NCBI GenBank assembly: GCA_036874045.1
Contig: CM072337.1
Span: 22,728,001-22,792,000, forward strand
From: Cymodocea nodosa
Lineage: Eukaryota > Streptophyta > Magnoliopsida > Alismatales > Cymodoceaceae
DNA length: 64,000 bases
Reading direction: 5' to 3'
Position 1 is the first letter of the stretch, and every line of letters begins with the position of its first letter. A model generated the notes under the pieces. The model made no database searches. It saw only the letters and a program-made list of their open reading frames with translations, and had not been told where the DNA came from. The position numbers and the translations under genes are program-made. This document shows, in pieces, positions 12,384-26,500 of the stretch.

Positions 12384-15170
12384 AGGAAGGAACCCCACCT
12401 TTAAGGAAATCTCTATTATCCACTTTCCATATGTTTTACCAGGTTATGCACCTTTTGTAGGTTTGTCGATATACACTGAAATCTCTATTCTCCGCCAAAA
12501 TTTAACATCTAAGTTTACAGACGATAAATTTAGGAAACCAATTTTTCAGGTTCAAAGTCGCTTATGAAATATATTTACAGAATCCCTGGTTTCTCCGTCA
12601 AAATTTGTTCGGTTGATTTGGATGAGTCTTCCACATTTCTGGTTCTAGTCTCAACCCAACCTTTATATGGTACGAATCTTCTACGATTTTAATCGAATGG
12701 AATCGTGAGATTACGCTGGAAACCATATATTAGTTAGTTTTTGATCAATGCTTTAATCGATTACGTAGTGCGTGTCGTGCAATAATTGAAAACGCAATTA
12801 TCGTGAAAAGTAAATCAAAGTTCATTTAATTCCTTGAGTTGTTTTTGATAGTTTATTTAAATAATTTGTATTTTTAAATAAGCATTTCTTATTTCTACCC
12901 GGAGTCTTTTAGACCAGCTTCTCCTTGAATTTGCATTCATTATTTATTTATTTTTCAAAAGCTGGAGTTTCTCCCTAGAGTTGCTTTTTTGAACCAATTT
13001 TCAGTTTCTATAAAAAGCTAACGACTAGAAAACGGAATTAAATCCTTTTTAGGCGTTTCTTATGAAAATAAATCCTAGTATTCTACGATGAGATGAAATC
13101 CGAAAGAATTTGAAGGACCTGACATCTTTGAACTTAGAACCTTTTCAACAAACTCTTTAAAGTAAGTTAATTTAAACCTTTTTACAAAACAACGGTAAAC
13201 AATTCTGACTAAATGTTGTTGAAGTCATCCACCTAAGCTGGGCCTTGGAGCTCTTACTTGATGACACTTCTTCTTCTTCCCTTCCCCTATCATGACAACC
13301 ATAAAAGTTCTCCTCCTTCCCTCGATGACTAACCTTTTTTCGCTTTCAACCCTGCTGATGGGAAATTTGCCATATTTTGGTGTAAAAATGAGATTTTAAA
13401 ATACAGCTTATTTGAACTATTTCAAATCCTAAATAATACTAAAATTATTGCGGTCGAACCAACCACTTGTTACTCTTAGAAGAAAATTAAGAAATCTTCT
13501 CTCTACTGATTATGGTGCACCTGCCTCTAAACTTGTGAATATTTTAAATGCGTTATATCTAATTGATGGCAGAGGCTCCCTCACTTGGAATTCATCTCCT
13601 TCAGGAAGATTTCTTTGTGCAATCTTAAACTTTTTTTATTGATGGAAGATTAACCATGAACAAATTTGAAAATTGAAAGCTCTTTTTAAAGTTGAAATTC
13701 AAACTTGGTTTTACATTTCATGATAGACTTTTCACAAAAGAAAGTCTTGTTAAAAAAAATTAACAATATATGTTGTATCGCTTACTCAACTTGTAATCTT
13801 TGTCTGCAGTCTACCAACCAACCATTTCTTTATAGATTATTATATTACAAATGAAATTTGATCGTTTCTTACACTGGTAATGGCAAATCCTTCTTAATTG
13901 ATGATGATTTCTTTTTCAATGTTTTCCTCTCTAAATTTAATAATTCTTTCTGACTTGGAATTCGTTTTTGTAGCCTTCATTTATAAACTTAATTAGATGA
14001 AACAATATTCCGTCAATATTCAATAGCCTGATTAAATTGGCTATTTTTTAACTAGAAAATTTTAATACAAGCTCAAGTATGGATAATATCAAAGATGCTA
14101 ATTTTAAATGAGAAGTTTAATTAAGTTGGAACATAGTCGCATCTATTACTTTCAACAATGTTGAGTCCGCCAACTCCATCTTTTTATAGATAGGGTGATG
14201 AGATTGAACGAAAGTATAATATTTAAAAATCTTGAACTTGTCTTCGTCAGTGGTTGTACGTTTGAGGTTTTCTTTTTAATATATTTCCTAACTACCGCAT
14301 TATAAAAAATTAACAAAAGCAATTGTTGGTGATATTAGTAACAATTACTTGTGGTATGCTTAGACGGTTAGAATTAAATGACTAATGACGAAATCAACCA
14401 CGGGTAGTTTTACTTTTATATGGGTCGGACAACTCAATTATATATTAAGATCAACAAGAGGATATCGTAATCAAGATTTGAACATTGCCCAGGAATATGA
14501 GACCACAAAGATTTAGCTGACTCAATTATCTGGTGCCATTTGACACTAATTCTAGCATGTTAAATTTTATGCCTTTTTTATTTTGGCGAGAATTAATATC
14601 AAACGGTCTTAACATGATAGATTCTAGAGAAAATCAAGTTAAGAGTTTCAAAATCCTAGTAGCTGATTAAATATTCTTGGGAGAAAACTTGTGTGTTGAC
14701 GAAAACACCCTTCAATCTTTATTATACCAATATTAACTAATATCAATCACAATATTATAATAGTTATTTCGTATTAATAATTATATCAATCGATATAATA
14801 ATACATGAACCTTTTTTTTTTAATATATTAGAAAAAGAGTGTACGCTGATTTTCACGTTAAAATCAAAAGTCAAGTATGCTCATTTAAGCATATTATTAC
14901 ATACGGTATCCTATAATTCAACAATTTCCTTTTTTCTAAATTATTAAAGCTCCATAATTAGTCTGAGAAGACCGTAAATAGATCATCTGGATATCTGCTT
15001 AGACCTGGATTTAGGGTTTTTCTTTAAAACTCTCAACACCGTAGGCATGGATGGCATTGCCGTGGAGTTATTACTGTAGCATGAGTAATTTGGAGGCGTC
15101 ATTAATAGATAAGTGTTATAAGGTCGATTGTTGCATGTTAAAGTGCAAATCCTTAAAATGAATCTACCAC
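12384..15170. other. Intergenic region between ERF genes 3 and 4, first part
   Basis: AT-rich sequence with no gene or transposon I can identify. The only frame above 60 codons (13448-13642) has no recognisable motif. Confidence 0.4.
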
Positions 15171-15350
15171 AACGAGCCGGGCCCAAGCAGCTGGTTGGGT
15201 TAAATGACTGTACCCCCTAACGAGTCGGGCCCAAGCAGAGGATTGGGTTAAATCAGTCTACCACATCGAGCCGGGCCCAAACAATAGGTTGGGCTCAATG
15301 ATTTAACGATAACGAGCAGGGCCCAAGCAGTGGGTTGGGCCGCTAGCTTG
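15171..15350. repeat. Four-copy 46-48 bp tandem repeat rich in GGGCCC
   Basis: Units start at 15171, 15219, 15265 and 15311. Each has the core GAGCCGGGCCCAAGCAG followed by GGTTGGG. The first two spacers are clearly related and the last two more diverged. Each unit contains TTGGGCCC-like sequence in one orientation or the other, resembling plant site II (TGGGCC) promoter elements. No gene starts immediately next to it; ERF gene 4 starts 2.3 kb downstream. Confidence 0.8.
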
Positions 15351-17503
15351 GTGGACTCACGGTTTCAACATCGTCATCGAACCACGGCTATCTCTATGTT
15401 TCGCGTGTACGACGTAGGATCGACTGAGCTCTGATCGACGATATTATAACGAGAGAAGATTAATTGTTGATCAAAAGGAAGATTGCTGGATGCGTAACAA
15501 AATGGGTCTAGTCTAACCTAAGCATGCAGAATTCCATCTGATCTCCTATTGGGCGTTAAACAAATGAGAATCTTGGTGGGGAACCACATTTGTTATATTA
15601 TGATGTAAGACGAGAAAACAAATCCCATGCAACACGCGACCAATTCCATCGTAACTCCACCGGGCCCCCCGCCGAGTCCGATGACAACAAAATCTTAAGA
15701 AAACGTCCACCGCCATTTAAAACGAAAGAAGCGTCTGTCTGTCTGTCATGAGTTGTACGGCTTCCTCCTTGTAAATAAATACATGAAAATTCTCGGCAAA
15801 GGATCACGCAACCTGTTGAAGTGGTCTCACCTTGAATTTAATAATTAACGATGGAATTGATAATTTCGCTTGGCACGAGACTCGGTATCAATTTCATCCC
15901 GAAAACATAAACATAACGTGACGTTGTTGTTGAAAGTAACGCAGACCACACTGGGAAAAAGAAAGTTTAGATATTCAAGCGTGGTAAACCATATTCATCA
16001 AGCCCGTTCGTTTAGCTACTCTTTCGTTGCCTGCCATTGGATTGACAGGAAATCTGAAAACCGCCGATGCATATTTTACCAATTTCCTCCTTCCACGTTG
16101 CACAAGTTTTATTTTCTTGGTAATGTCTTTTTTTTGAGGCCATCTTTATGTTACGTTACGTGTGTTGGGAGGAATGACAAATAATATATAATATAGGCAT
16201 TATATAAATATAGATACGTGTCATCCGAAGCTGGCATAACACATCCGTTCCCCTGGCCCAAGGAACGTGAGCATATATGCTACCCTTCACATCATGATGG
16301 TACTTTCTTTCATGTTGTACTTGCTTAACTCACGGAATTTATGCGTTTAAATACTTCTACGGAAATGGTACTTGTTATTTATATATAATGATAGCATATG
16401 TGATCTAATATTCTTTATTTAAATTACAAAATCTGCGTTTTTTATTATAAACTTCAAAATGTGAACGTAAGAAATAAAATTATTAGAAACAATATTTATT
16501 CAAATATAGATGAAATCGATTCTTTGTATAACTTTATAGTTAATTTACATTAAATTACCAAATATTATAATTTAATTACATTTACAATATATAAATAAAC
16601 GGGTAATCAAAACCCAGACGTTCACGTTCTATGTATACAATAATATATTTCTTTTCCTTTTTACTTTTTCCCGTACTTCTTTCTCTTCTTTCTCGGTCAT
16701 GTAATTTTCCTTTTAATATTCTTCTCTTACACTACGCACATCACGTTCCCCTCTAACCTTTAAATAGTTACTCCTCCTTGTAGACTTTTGCGGACTATGA
16801 TATAAATTTACAGCTAATTTTATTTTTTAGATTTTACATAAATGTCTGTCGAACCTATGGTATAAATAAATACTGTTTTCATTTAAATCCAAACGTAAAA
16901 ATTTCCTTTCCCCCCCACCCCCACCCAAACCTTCTTCTTTTTTTCTTGTGATGGAGAGTAACTGCGGTTGCGCACCATATCCCTAGAAACGTGTACTACG
17001 ACGGACGCGTGACGGTGCACTTCACTCCCATCGCTAATGGAGGCGAAGGAGGCGCACCCGGCGAAATGGCGGCAGCGGCAGCAGAAGCTTCACATGTATG
17101 GCTGCATGGCTGCCGAAACCAATGGGCCATCGCCAACGACAAACCTCGTGCGGCCGCCACCGCCTTTGGCTTCCAGTGTGCGGTCCACGCTACCCGAACA
17201 TTCTTCATGCTCCGACCGACCTCCAACCACGGGCGGATCGCCGAAGCATTACGTGTCGCGTGCTGGCCCCTCGACTCGGTTGTGGCACGACGTCGTCGTG
17301 CTCCCTTGCTCCCTCGGCGTTGGCGCCAGAGATATTAATCCCGTTAGATATTTTTTGACCAGCAGATAAAATCTCAATCTCGATTCGCCATTGGTGGGTC
17401 GTGCGGTGGAAGGACGGCATTGATGGAGACGTGCGGGACTACGACAACAGCCCTCATTCATTTCGATGAATCGATCCTCCCGGCCTCTTCTCTTCTCCTC
17501 TTC
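15351..17503. other. 5' flank of ERF gene 4
   Basis: No gene supported. Mixed AT-rich sequence gives way, from about 16,900, to a more GC-rich stretch with several overlapping open frames (16991-17461) on both strands and no family motif. These look like compositional frames in the ERF gene 4 promoter region. Confidence 0.4.
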
Positions 17504-17513
17504 TCTATAAGTA
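17504..17513 (+). promoter_or_regulatory. TATA box of ERF gene 4
   Basis: CTATAAGTAG follows a CT-rich run and lies about 135 bases before the ATG at 17646, a layout much like that of ERF gene 1. Confidence 0.6.
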
Positions 17514-17645
17514 GACCACCGCTGGTGTCCCCGTTTTCAAACCCATAGTTACGAAGCAGCCAGACCCCAGATTGGTAACCTGCGAACACTGTTCCACTCG
17601 ACCCGGAAGCGCCGATACTGATTTCGCTGGTCTTTGCACTTCGGG

Positions 17646-18478
17646 ATGTGCGGAGGTGCCGTAATCTCCGACCTGATACTACCGCACGGCAGCTGCTGTT
17701 CCAAACAGCAGACCACCGCTGCTCTCTGGCCCAACGCCACCCATTTCAATTTCGATGCTTACGAATCTAAACCACAGCCAGAGAAAGGTGCGTAGCATCT
17801 CCTCCCATCCTCCTCTTCCTCCTTCCCCTCTCTTCTTTAGCTCAAGAAATAAGGGCATCGTGGTATGATGATATTCTTGCAGGAAAAAAAAGAGTCAGGA
17901 AGAACTTGTACCGTGGGATCCGACAGAGACCATGGGGAAAGTGGGCGGCGGAGATCAGAGATCCAATGAAGGGTGTAAGAGTTTGGCTCGGCACTTTCAA
18001 CACCGCCGAAGAGGCAGCCCGCGCCTACGATAAGGAGGCACGTAGGATCCGAGGCAAGAAGGCAAAGGTCAACTTCCCCAACGAGGATCCGTCGACTTCA
18101 CCGCAACCACCGGCGGTTTTAGCTCCCGTACCTCTCCAACTACAGAATCGCACCAACCAAGTCCTCCACCGATCGTGGCCTGTGGTGAACTACAATTTCG
18201 CAGTCCCAACAGCTACCTCTGGCGGCAGTGGACGCGATTCGTCGACGAAAACGGGGTCGGACGAGGTCTCCAACTGCGAGGCCAGGAAAATCCCTGAGGA
18301 CCTCCTCGCCATGGAGTCGTACATGAAGTTCCTGGACGAGGAGCCTTACATGGGCGGCCCGGGGTCGTCGACGACCAGCACGGACTGTGTCGGCATTCAG
18401 GAGCCTGCCGGTGCCTCTCCTCTAGAGCTGTGGAGCTTCGACGATTCCGACCCTACAACAAAGATGAACGTGTACTGA
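17646..18478 (+). CDS. Group VII ERF transcription factor (ERF gene 4, LWSF subtype)
   Basis: Two exons: 17646-17787 and 17883-18478, with a 95-nt phase-1 intron; 245 residues. It starts [11 protein letters not shown], the classic ERF-VII N-degron sequence. A basic GKKRVRK run (48-54) precedes the AP2 domain at about 57-113 ([27 protein letters not shown]). The C-terminal half is Pro/Ser/Thr-rich, then has [20 protein letters not shown] and a terminal LWSFDDSDP acidic motif matching the LWSFEDP of ERF gene 1. This makes genes 1 and 4 one subtype flanking the pair 2 and 3. The likely role is a hypoxia- and NO-regulated transcriptional activator in the nucleus. Confidence 0.95.
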
Positions 18479-20545
18479 GCGCTGGAGATGGGTGCTTGCC
18501 TTTCGATCTCAATTAGTTTTGGGCCGTTGGTTGTGGGACTCCGTTCTCCCCATTTGTGTACATAGGTGTTTCCGTTTGTTCTTCATTGTTTTCTGTTGCT
18601 GGAATTTTTTTTGTTCCTGTTCTTTGGTTCAAGGTTTTTTGTGTTTCACTTGGATGTTTTAACACTAATTGGATTTATTTCTAGTGATTTTTTTTTCACC
18701 ATTAGATGTCCTCCAGACCACGTAAAAATCGATGAGATCCCGTGCCCTACCAAGAATCAAGATCCGAGTAAATGACAAGGAAGAAATACAGATCACCATT
18801 TGGATGCAATAAAATGAAATGTCGATCTTTATCTCCCTTTCGATTTGGAATATTTGTGAACTTGATCGAAATCATGAAACAGATTCGTGACAAGAAAAAT
18901 CCTATCCCTTGTTATCACTACGATTTTGATCTAAACCTTGTACCATAAACTTATTTATTTGGTTGTAGAACTCCAGATCCCATGGAGGAGGTGCCGTTCT
19001 TTGCTTGGCGTACCGGACCATCCAATTGCCAGTGTATGATATGTGTGGTGCTTCATTTTTTTCGGTCTCTCTTAAACAACCGTATGATGTTTGATGACAT
19101 GAATAAGCAAGTTTTTTTTTTTTCCTTCGAGAAATTTTCAAACGAACAATTTCCACAGAATCTTCTACTTCTTATTTCATACCACATTCAGCTCTCTATA
19201 TATTGCTCATGCCAGAAGCGACATGTTTTTATTTATTTACTTTTAATGTGGTACGCCAACATGAAAAGCACTCAGACAAGGATCTCTTTACTTCTTGAAT
19301 GTTTGAATCCTCTGAAGATTTGCCACATTAAATTTGGGTACACAAAAACCTTGTCACAGAGAGCAAAAATGTCTCATTAGATCATTCCAAACAAAGGTGG
19401 AATATAGAGATGTATAACGTAGACTGAAATCTATAACACCACTTGTTGACAGAATTTGGGATTTCAATGGATTTACCATATCTATGTATTGTGAAATCAA
19501 AATATCAGTCATTGTTAGCAACCTAATGTTTCATGAGTGTACCAGCGATATAAATGTTAATCGTCATTGTGTTCATGGCATGCTGTTGTTCAAGGTTTGT
19601 CCGTGTTCATGATACCATAATTTTATTTGAAGGTTTATCAGTGTGACATAATCATTTACAGAACCGGCCAACATCTTCACCAGATGATTGTGTGCAGGAT
19701 TTTGGGACTACTTGTAACAATTAGACATTTGCACCAACTCGAAAAAAATGTTATTATATTATCCTGGATAGGTATAAGAATATATGGATATCATATGAAG
19801 GGATGACCCCTATGTAATCACACAGTAATGAAATTAACATTCGTTTCCTCTCCCAAACCACAGTACACAATTGATTTTAATTCATAACAATATTTTTATG
19901 GAAAATATACCTTAATGGCCGAATATTATGTGTGAAATATTTGATCAAGAAACAATATTTGCAATTTACAGACCAAGTGAAATACCGTAAGAATGTTTAA
20001 ATTTTGTAAATTCATAAGTATGCATAATATGAGATCATTTTACATTTTGAAAATAAGCTAATCGTTGGATCTGTTCAATCCTTTCCCTAAAATGAAATTT
20101 ATAATTTATAATGTAACTAAATTTCGTGCATCATTTTATATGGCCTAAACAAGCTTCCAAATTAAAAAATGAAAGAAACCTCTCTGGGCTTGAATCACTA
20201 ATATCGAGGTCTGGAATAAGCGTATATTTCAAAAAGCATAAGACGGGACGGTCGAAAATAACACAATTTCAGCGTCAGACATGATCAAGAAGATTACAGA
20301 TATCTCTCAACGGTAACATCACGTACGTCACTAATAAGAAAGAAAAACGGAGGTGAAAAGAAAGTAACCATTTAACTGGCAATCTTCTGGCCGGCAAATA
20401 TAGCATTGCCAGACGAAATTACACTATTCTACAACTTCACGACTCATATTTTATGCAAATTGAAATAAAATTTACATAACATTGATTTTTTTTTTCCCTC
20501 AACACAAAATATTGATAGAAGGGTCATATACAGCGTTAAATTGCC
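18479..20545. other. Intergenic region between convergent ERF gene 4 and MCTS1
   Basis: The first part is the 3' UTR and flank of ERF gene 4; the end nearest 20,545 includes the 3' UTR of MCTS1, which is read on the other strand. Open frames such as 18982-19380 have no recognisable motif. I see no transposon signature. Confidence 0.45.
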
Positions 20546-23500
20546 TCAACCTAGTTTCTCCATCTGCAGCAAAAAACCATGAGATAAAATGAAAATGTAA
20601 AATGCAAAGAAATGCAACACTGGTTCGTTTTCAAGATAATTGTCTATCTTATGGTCGAGTTATTAAAGTAAAAGGTAACGCAGAAGCAGCAGGCAGCGTG
20701 GAGAATGTCGGAACGGTAAATGGAAAATAATGCATCGAAGCTTTTAAAGAAAATCAAAACTATCCTTGTTAGACTTCTAACCAAGCAATTCAAGATTTGA
20801 GGTGTAGGATAAAAACCGAACAGAGAAAAACTTGTTTACCTTCCAAAGGCCATCGTTTAGGTAATGCACATTGTCCACACCAATTCCTTTATTAACAGCT
20901 TTTCTGCACCAACATTAACAAAATCAGTATATGGCATATTTTTATGCCAAACAACATCGCATAAACAAACTAACACCTGTTATATATGTCACCCTGTCTA
21001 TGTATTATCTTCCAGAGGGAAAAAAGAATTACCAACAGCATAGCATATTCCAATTTACAATTGTAGAACACGATATTTTTGATAATAGAATAGATAGGGC
21101 CTAAATGCATAATTGCTTGACAGTGTCAGACCTATACGAGCCTAAAAGGAAAGGAGAATCAACGAATTGAGGTGAAAGCAAAGAGGAAAAGGAATAGAGA
21201 AAATTAATAGGTTGGAAATAATGGAAAAATATTTAAAAACACATTATTTTAACTAAAAATTTGGTAACAAATAAGATGAACGGAAAGGTTTCTTGTTGCG
21301 ATCCCAAAACTTGGTATAGAAAACTTTCCTTCAAAGTCGACATTTGATGAATGGATTTGTGGTGGCTCAGGAAATTGTTGGAGTATGGCAAACTTGGTAT
21401 GCAAGGTGCTATTTGTAAGGACTTTTAGAAAGCATTTGAAAACCCTAAACGGATTTTTTTGCTAAATGCCTTGGAAGTGTATGTTTTTCATCTTTCAAGA
21501 CAATCACAACTCCTAGATAAGAACCATCCACGCATCTGCAAAAGGTTGATAATATCATTGTTTCCTTTTCAGCATCACGTTTGACAAGAAGGTTCTTTTA
21601 CACTGTTATTCAACCTTCAGATAACAATCTTGGTTTTAATGTGTGACTGAGCTACTGATGCTGGGTGGTTAAAGGGTGGCAGGTTTGCAGTTCGAAATTT
21701 ATTCATGCTTCAATATGTAGACAACACTTTGCTCTTCTGGGGAGCATATAAAGATCAATTAGAGAGTCAGAAGTTCTTCAGTAAAGTTCATTGACTGGTG
21801 TTAATGTTCCAGATAGGATCTTAGGGGACATCCCTGAGAAAGCCTAAAGAACATATTGGTAAATTCTAGTCGAGAGGATTTCAGGAAGACCCAAGAGATG
21901 GAAAATAAATATCTTGGCGAGCATTCTAGCTTGCCGATGTCAACTTTTGGAGGCTCAATCATCTTGATTAGGTTGATCTTAACTAGCATTCTAGCATTCC
22001 ATGTCAGCAGTTTCTCTTCCAAATGGAGTGATTAAAAATTTTTAGGAGCTGGCTGTGGTAGGGCAACAAGTTGGATTCGACAGATGCTCATTTACTTACT
22101 TTCAGACACAGTTTGCCAACCAATAAACCACAGGGCCTGGGAATCAGACCATTGGCTACTTGTAACACCACATTGGTAGAGTGAAAAAATATGGTCGAAC
22201 TATGAGGAAGCAGCAGCCAAAAAGGCATTAGCAGCACACTACCAGGAACTTTCAAAGATCCTATGTTTAGAGACCTTTGTCGATGCCTGAGGGACTTCCA
22301 CAGCTCACAGAATCACAACAAAAAGATATCTGGAATATGAATTTTCCTTGGTATAACTCTGCCTATAAAGGTTCATTCCTTCACTTTACAAGAAAAAAAA
22401 AAGAACTAGTGGCTTACATTGCTTTTGCTGACATTTTTGTAAATCCAATAGCCAGTGCATGTTCTTTACCTTCAGCCATTATAGCCTACAAGAAAAAAAG
22501 TGTGACGAGAAAGTTATAAATATAATATTATTGTTGCAACCGTGCAAGAACATGCTCAGTCCTCTTATGTGCAGAGTCAGCAATATGAATAATAAGAGGT
22601 TTTTCAGTAAGCCTCTTAGTATATGTAGACATTCATATGTTGATTGAGTCTAATAATGTTAACAATGAATCAATGTATATACCTATTAAAATGTGGTCAA
22701 AAAGAGTTTAACCATTCTTTCTTTCTTGCACAACATTGTTGCTATTTCTATTAAGTGTTTGTTTGTTGTGTGTCTCCTTATTTATTTTGTTATAATTTAT
22801 TTATGTATGATTTTGTTGCAAGCTAGATGCTTCAACTTTAAGAGAAGTGATACAATCTATGAATAAAAAGATGTTTATATAGATCTAAACTAGTGTTGTG
22901 TTGTAAGTGAATTTAGTCTCATATTGCCTATGGTGTATTTGCTCTTTTTATGTAACCTCTCTATATAAAGGTCTATGTTATCACAATAAAATAATTCTAC
23001 ATCCACTCATTTCTTATGTTTCAACAAAAGAAACTATAGATGATTTAGCTTTGGTAATAGACATGGAAAGAGAAATTCAACTATAAACTTTAACATAATT
23101 TGCAACTTTTTAATAGCTGAGAAAAAAAGAGAGAAGCATCTAATTACATTTAGAAGTGGTCTAAGAGATAGTCAAATAGATTTTTTATTTACTAGAAAAA
23201 TAAATCAAAGAATGTGTAAAGATTGTAAAGGTATTCTAAGAGAAAACTACACAACATAGGTTATTAGTATTAGAAATTAATATAAAGATTAAGAAGAGAA
23301 AGACTAAAGTACATGAGAATCCAAGAATTAAGTAATAGAATCTAAAAAGTAAAAAGAAAATGATATTTAGAGATAACTTGTTAAAAAAAAAGAACACAGA
23401 AACTAAATGGAAATGTAAATGAACTTTAGAATGAAATGACTACTTATATTAAAAAGATTGTTAGGGAAATTTTAGGAGTCATGTGAGGTAGTTCCACTAG

Positions 23501-26500
23501 GTAAAAAAAGTTGGCAATGGATTAAAGATATACAAAACATAATAAAATAAAATAAAAAATACTATATAAAATATATCATAAATGTAGAAATGAGAAAATT
23601 TTAGAGACATACAAGCTAACAAAAAGGAATATAAGAAAATCGTTATTAAAGTTAAAAATAAGCCTATAAGGAATTATATGATAATTTGAACACAAATCAA
23701 GAAGAAAATAGAATATATAAATAGATTAAAGTTAGAGAAAGCAAATTTAGAGATTTAGGTCAAATGTATAAAGATGAGGATAGTAGAGTTTTAATAAAAG
23801 AAAATGAAACAAAAGATAAATGGTGTAGATATTTTAATAAATTTTTTGATGAATGTACCATAGGAAGCTATTCTATGCAAAATTTAGGTAGCAATATGAA
23901 GGATATAAGCTATAGTTATTCTAGAATAATTAATAATTTGGAAGTAAAAGAAGCAATTAAGAATATGAAATGTGGGAAAACTATTAAACCATATGATATT
24001 CCTATTGAAAGTGGAAGTGTATAGGTGAAGAAGAGATTAAGTGGTTAATTAAGCTTTTTAATATGATTTTAAAGATAAAGATGTCAAACGAACAATAATA
24101 GAGCTCTTTAATGCCAATATTTAAGAATAAGAGAGACATACAAAATTGTAATAATTATTGTGATATTAAGTTAAAGAGTTATATTATGAAATTATAGAAA
24201 AAGGTAATTGAACAAAAATTAAAGTATGTAACAAAAACCATAGAAACTCAATTTAGGTTTATATTGGGTACATCAATGATAGAAGTTATTATTTATTTAT
24301 GACACTAATAGAAAATTTTAGAGTAAAAAAAAAGGACATTCATATAGTTTTCATTAATTTAAAAAAAAAAGCTTATGATAATTTGAATACCTAAAAACCT
24401 ATTATGGTGAGTTCTAAAAAGAAAAAGAATACCTATAAGATACATTGATATTATAAAGGACATATATGAAAAAGCAATTACTAGTATTAAAAATATAGGA
24501 AGAGAAACTAGAGAATTTTTAATAGATATAGGTTTACACTAAAGGCTCTCTCTAACTCAATATCTATTTGTGTTAGTTATGGATGAAACAACTAAAGAAA
24601 TTCAAGTACTTTGATGTATACTATTTACTAAGGATATAGTTTTCGTTGATGAAAGTAAGATAGAAATTAATTTTAAATTAGAATTATGGAGAGATTTTAT
24701 AGTCCAACAAAAATAGGAGTAACATGATGGTATACAATTAGATAATCATGAAGTAAGACTTTTAAATACTTAGGATCTATAATAAGTAACAATGGTGAAA
24801 TTATAATAGATGTTAATTATAGAATTAAACTAGGATGAATAAAGTGGAGAAATATTTTTGGAGTGTTATGTAATAGAAAAATTCTATAAAACTATCATTC
24901 AATGAGTTATACTTTATAACTCAAAATGCTAAGTTATAAAGCATAATCATATGCAAAAAGTTAGTATTACAAAGATATATAGGCTTAGATAGATGAGTTG
25001 TAATACTATAAGAGATAAACTAAAATATGATATTATTAAGAATAGAATAGGAATCACACTAATTAAAGATAAAAGAAAATCAACTTAGATGATTTAATCA
25101 CATCCTTAGGAGGTCAATGAATAAACCAGTTAGGAGAGAAAAATTAATTATTAAAGAAAGAACTAAAAGAAGACTTAAAACTACTTGATTATGAATTATG
25201 AAAATAGATTTAAATTTATGTAATTTAACCAAAAATTTGATAATAGTTAAAAATACAAAGAAGAAAGGAATTCATGTAGTTAACCCTATGTTGTGAGATT
25301 ATAACTCAAATTTCCAATGTTGTATATTACGAACAATATGAGAAAAAGTCATGAAATATATGCTTTGTCAATAAAATGCATGATGAAAAATTTTAAAAAT
25401 GTTTTATAATATGCAGAATAAAGGAAGGACGATCTATTCCTCAAAGGAACTAGGAAACAAGAATACTTGGATAAAGATCGAATTCCTAGGAACACATAAA
25501 GTGATGGACCTTACATAATAGCACGTTGATCATAAATTACAGAGAAGAGTCAAGATAATAACAATACACACCACAGGCGTGTCTTCTAATACAGCCTCAT
25601 CCAAGGCACCACCTGGTGATGTAAGTCCTGGACACATTATGTTTGCACCAGAAAGAACAAATTTGATTGCACCTCTATCAACTTGAAATTTCTTCATGAT
25701 ATTAGGATCTGGAAAGAAACAAGAATAGATAAAAAGCCAAATAATACCAAGTTCTATTAAATTTTATTAACATCAAGCCATATTTCAACTTCAGCATTTA
25801 TGTAGTTTTAATGAGTGTGTGTGTGTGTGGCATGATGATTATACTTAATGAAATCTTTGATCTAAGTGATGCATTGACATATAAGAAATAGAACAAAGTC
25901 ATAGTGGATGCTAAGTGAAAAGTTACATTACATTGATGTAGAAGCCTCAATGTTGGCATGTAAGGACCATCACGAATATTGAAAAACAATGGCACACCAT
26001 TCACCACCACAAGATTGAGATGATTCTGACTAGAGGGCAAAAAAGAAATGATCAGACACAACAAGTAGATCATTTCTACTGTTAGATGCAGAAGCAAGTG
26101 GACAAAACTAGCATGTACGGTTAACTCAGAAATCCAAAAGTAGTGTCTTCCAATTAAGCAGCTGAAATCTCGAAGTTGAATTGGAGGGGGAAAATGATGT
26201 ACCATTTTTAAGAGATGACTACATTAGATGGGAGGTATTCAAGGCTATGATAATATGTGGATATCTGACAACCAGTTAATTGCATTTAACACCCATCCTC
26301 GAGTTGAAACATAGATATTTATTATGTTCAGTTTGTTATATAGTGACTTAAAAATCTAAACAATAAGACCTTTTGTAAAAATATTTGTTATTGCTTTGAA
26401 GACTTGTAGTATAGGAATAGATATGACATCTTGTATCACTATATTACAAATATAGTGACAACTAACCTCAATATACTTAATGTGTTCATGTAAAGTTGAA

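Noticed and set aside
22277..22647. Open frames on the + strand around 22.3-22.6 kb
   Set aside because: They are antisense shadows of MCTS1 exon 6 (22418-22485) and its flanks.
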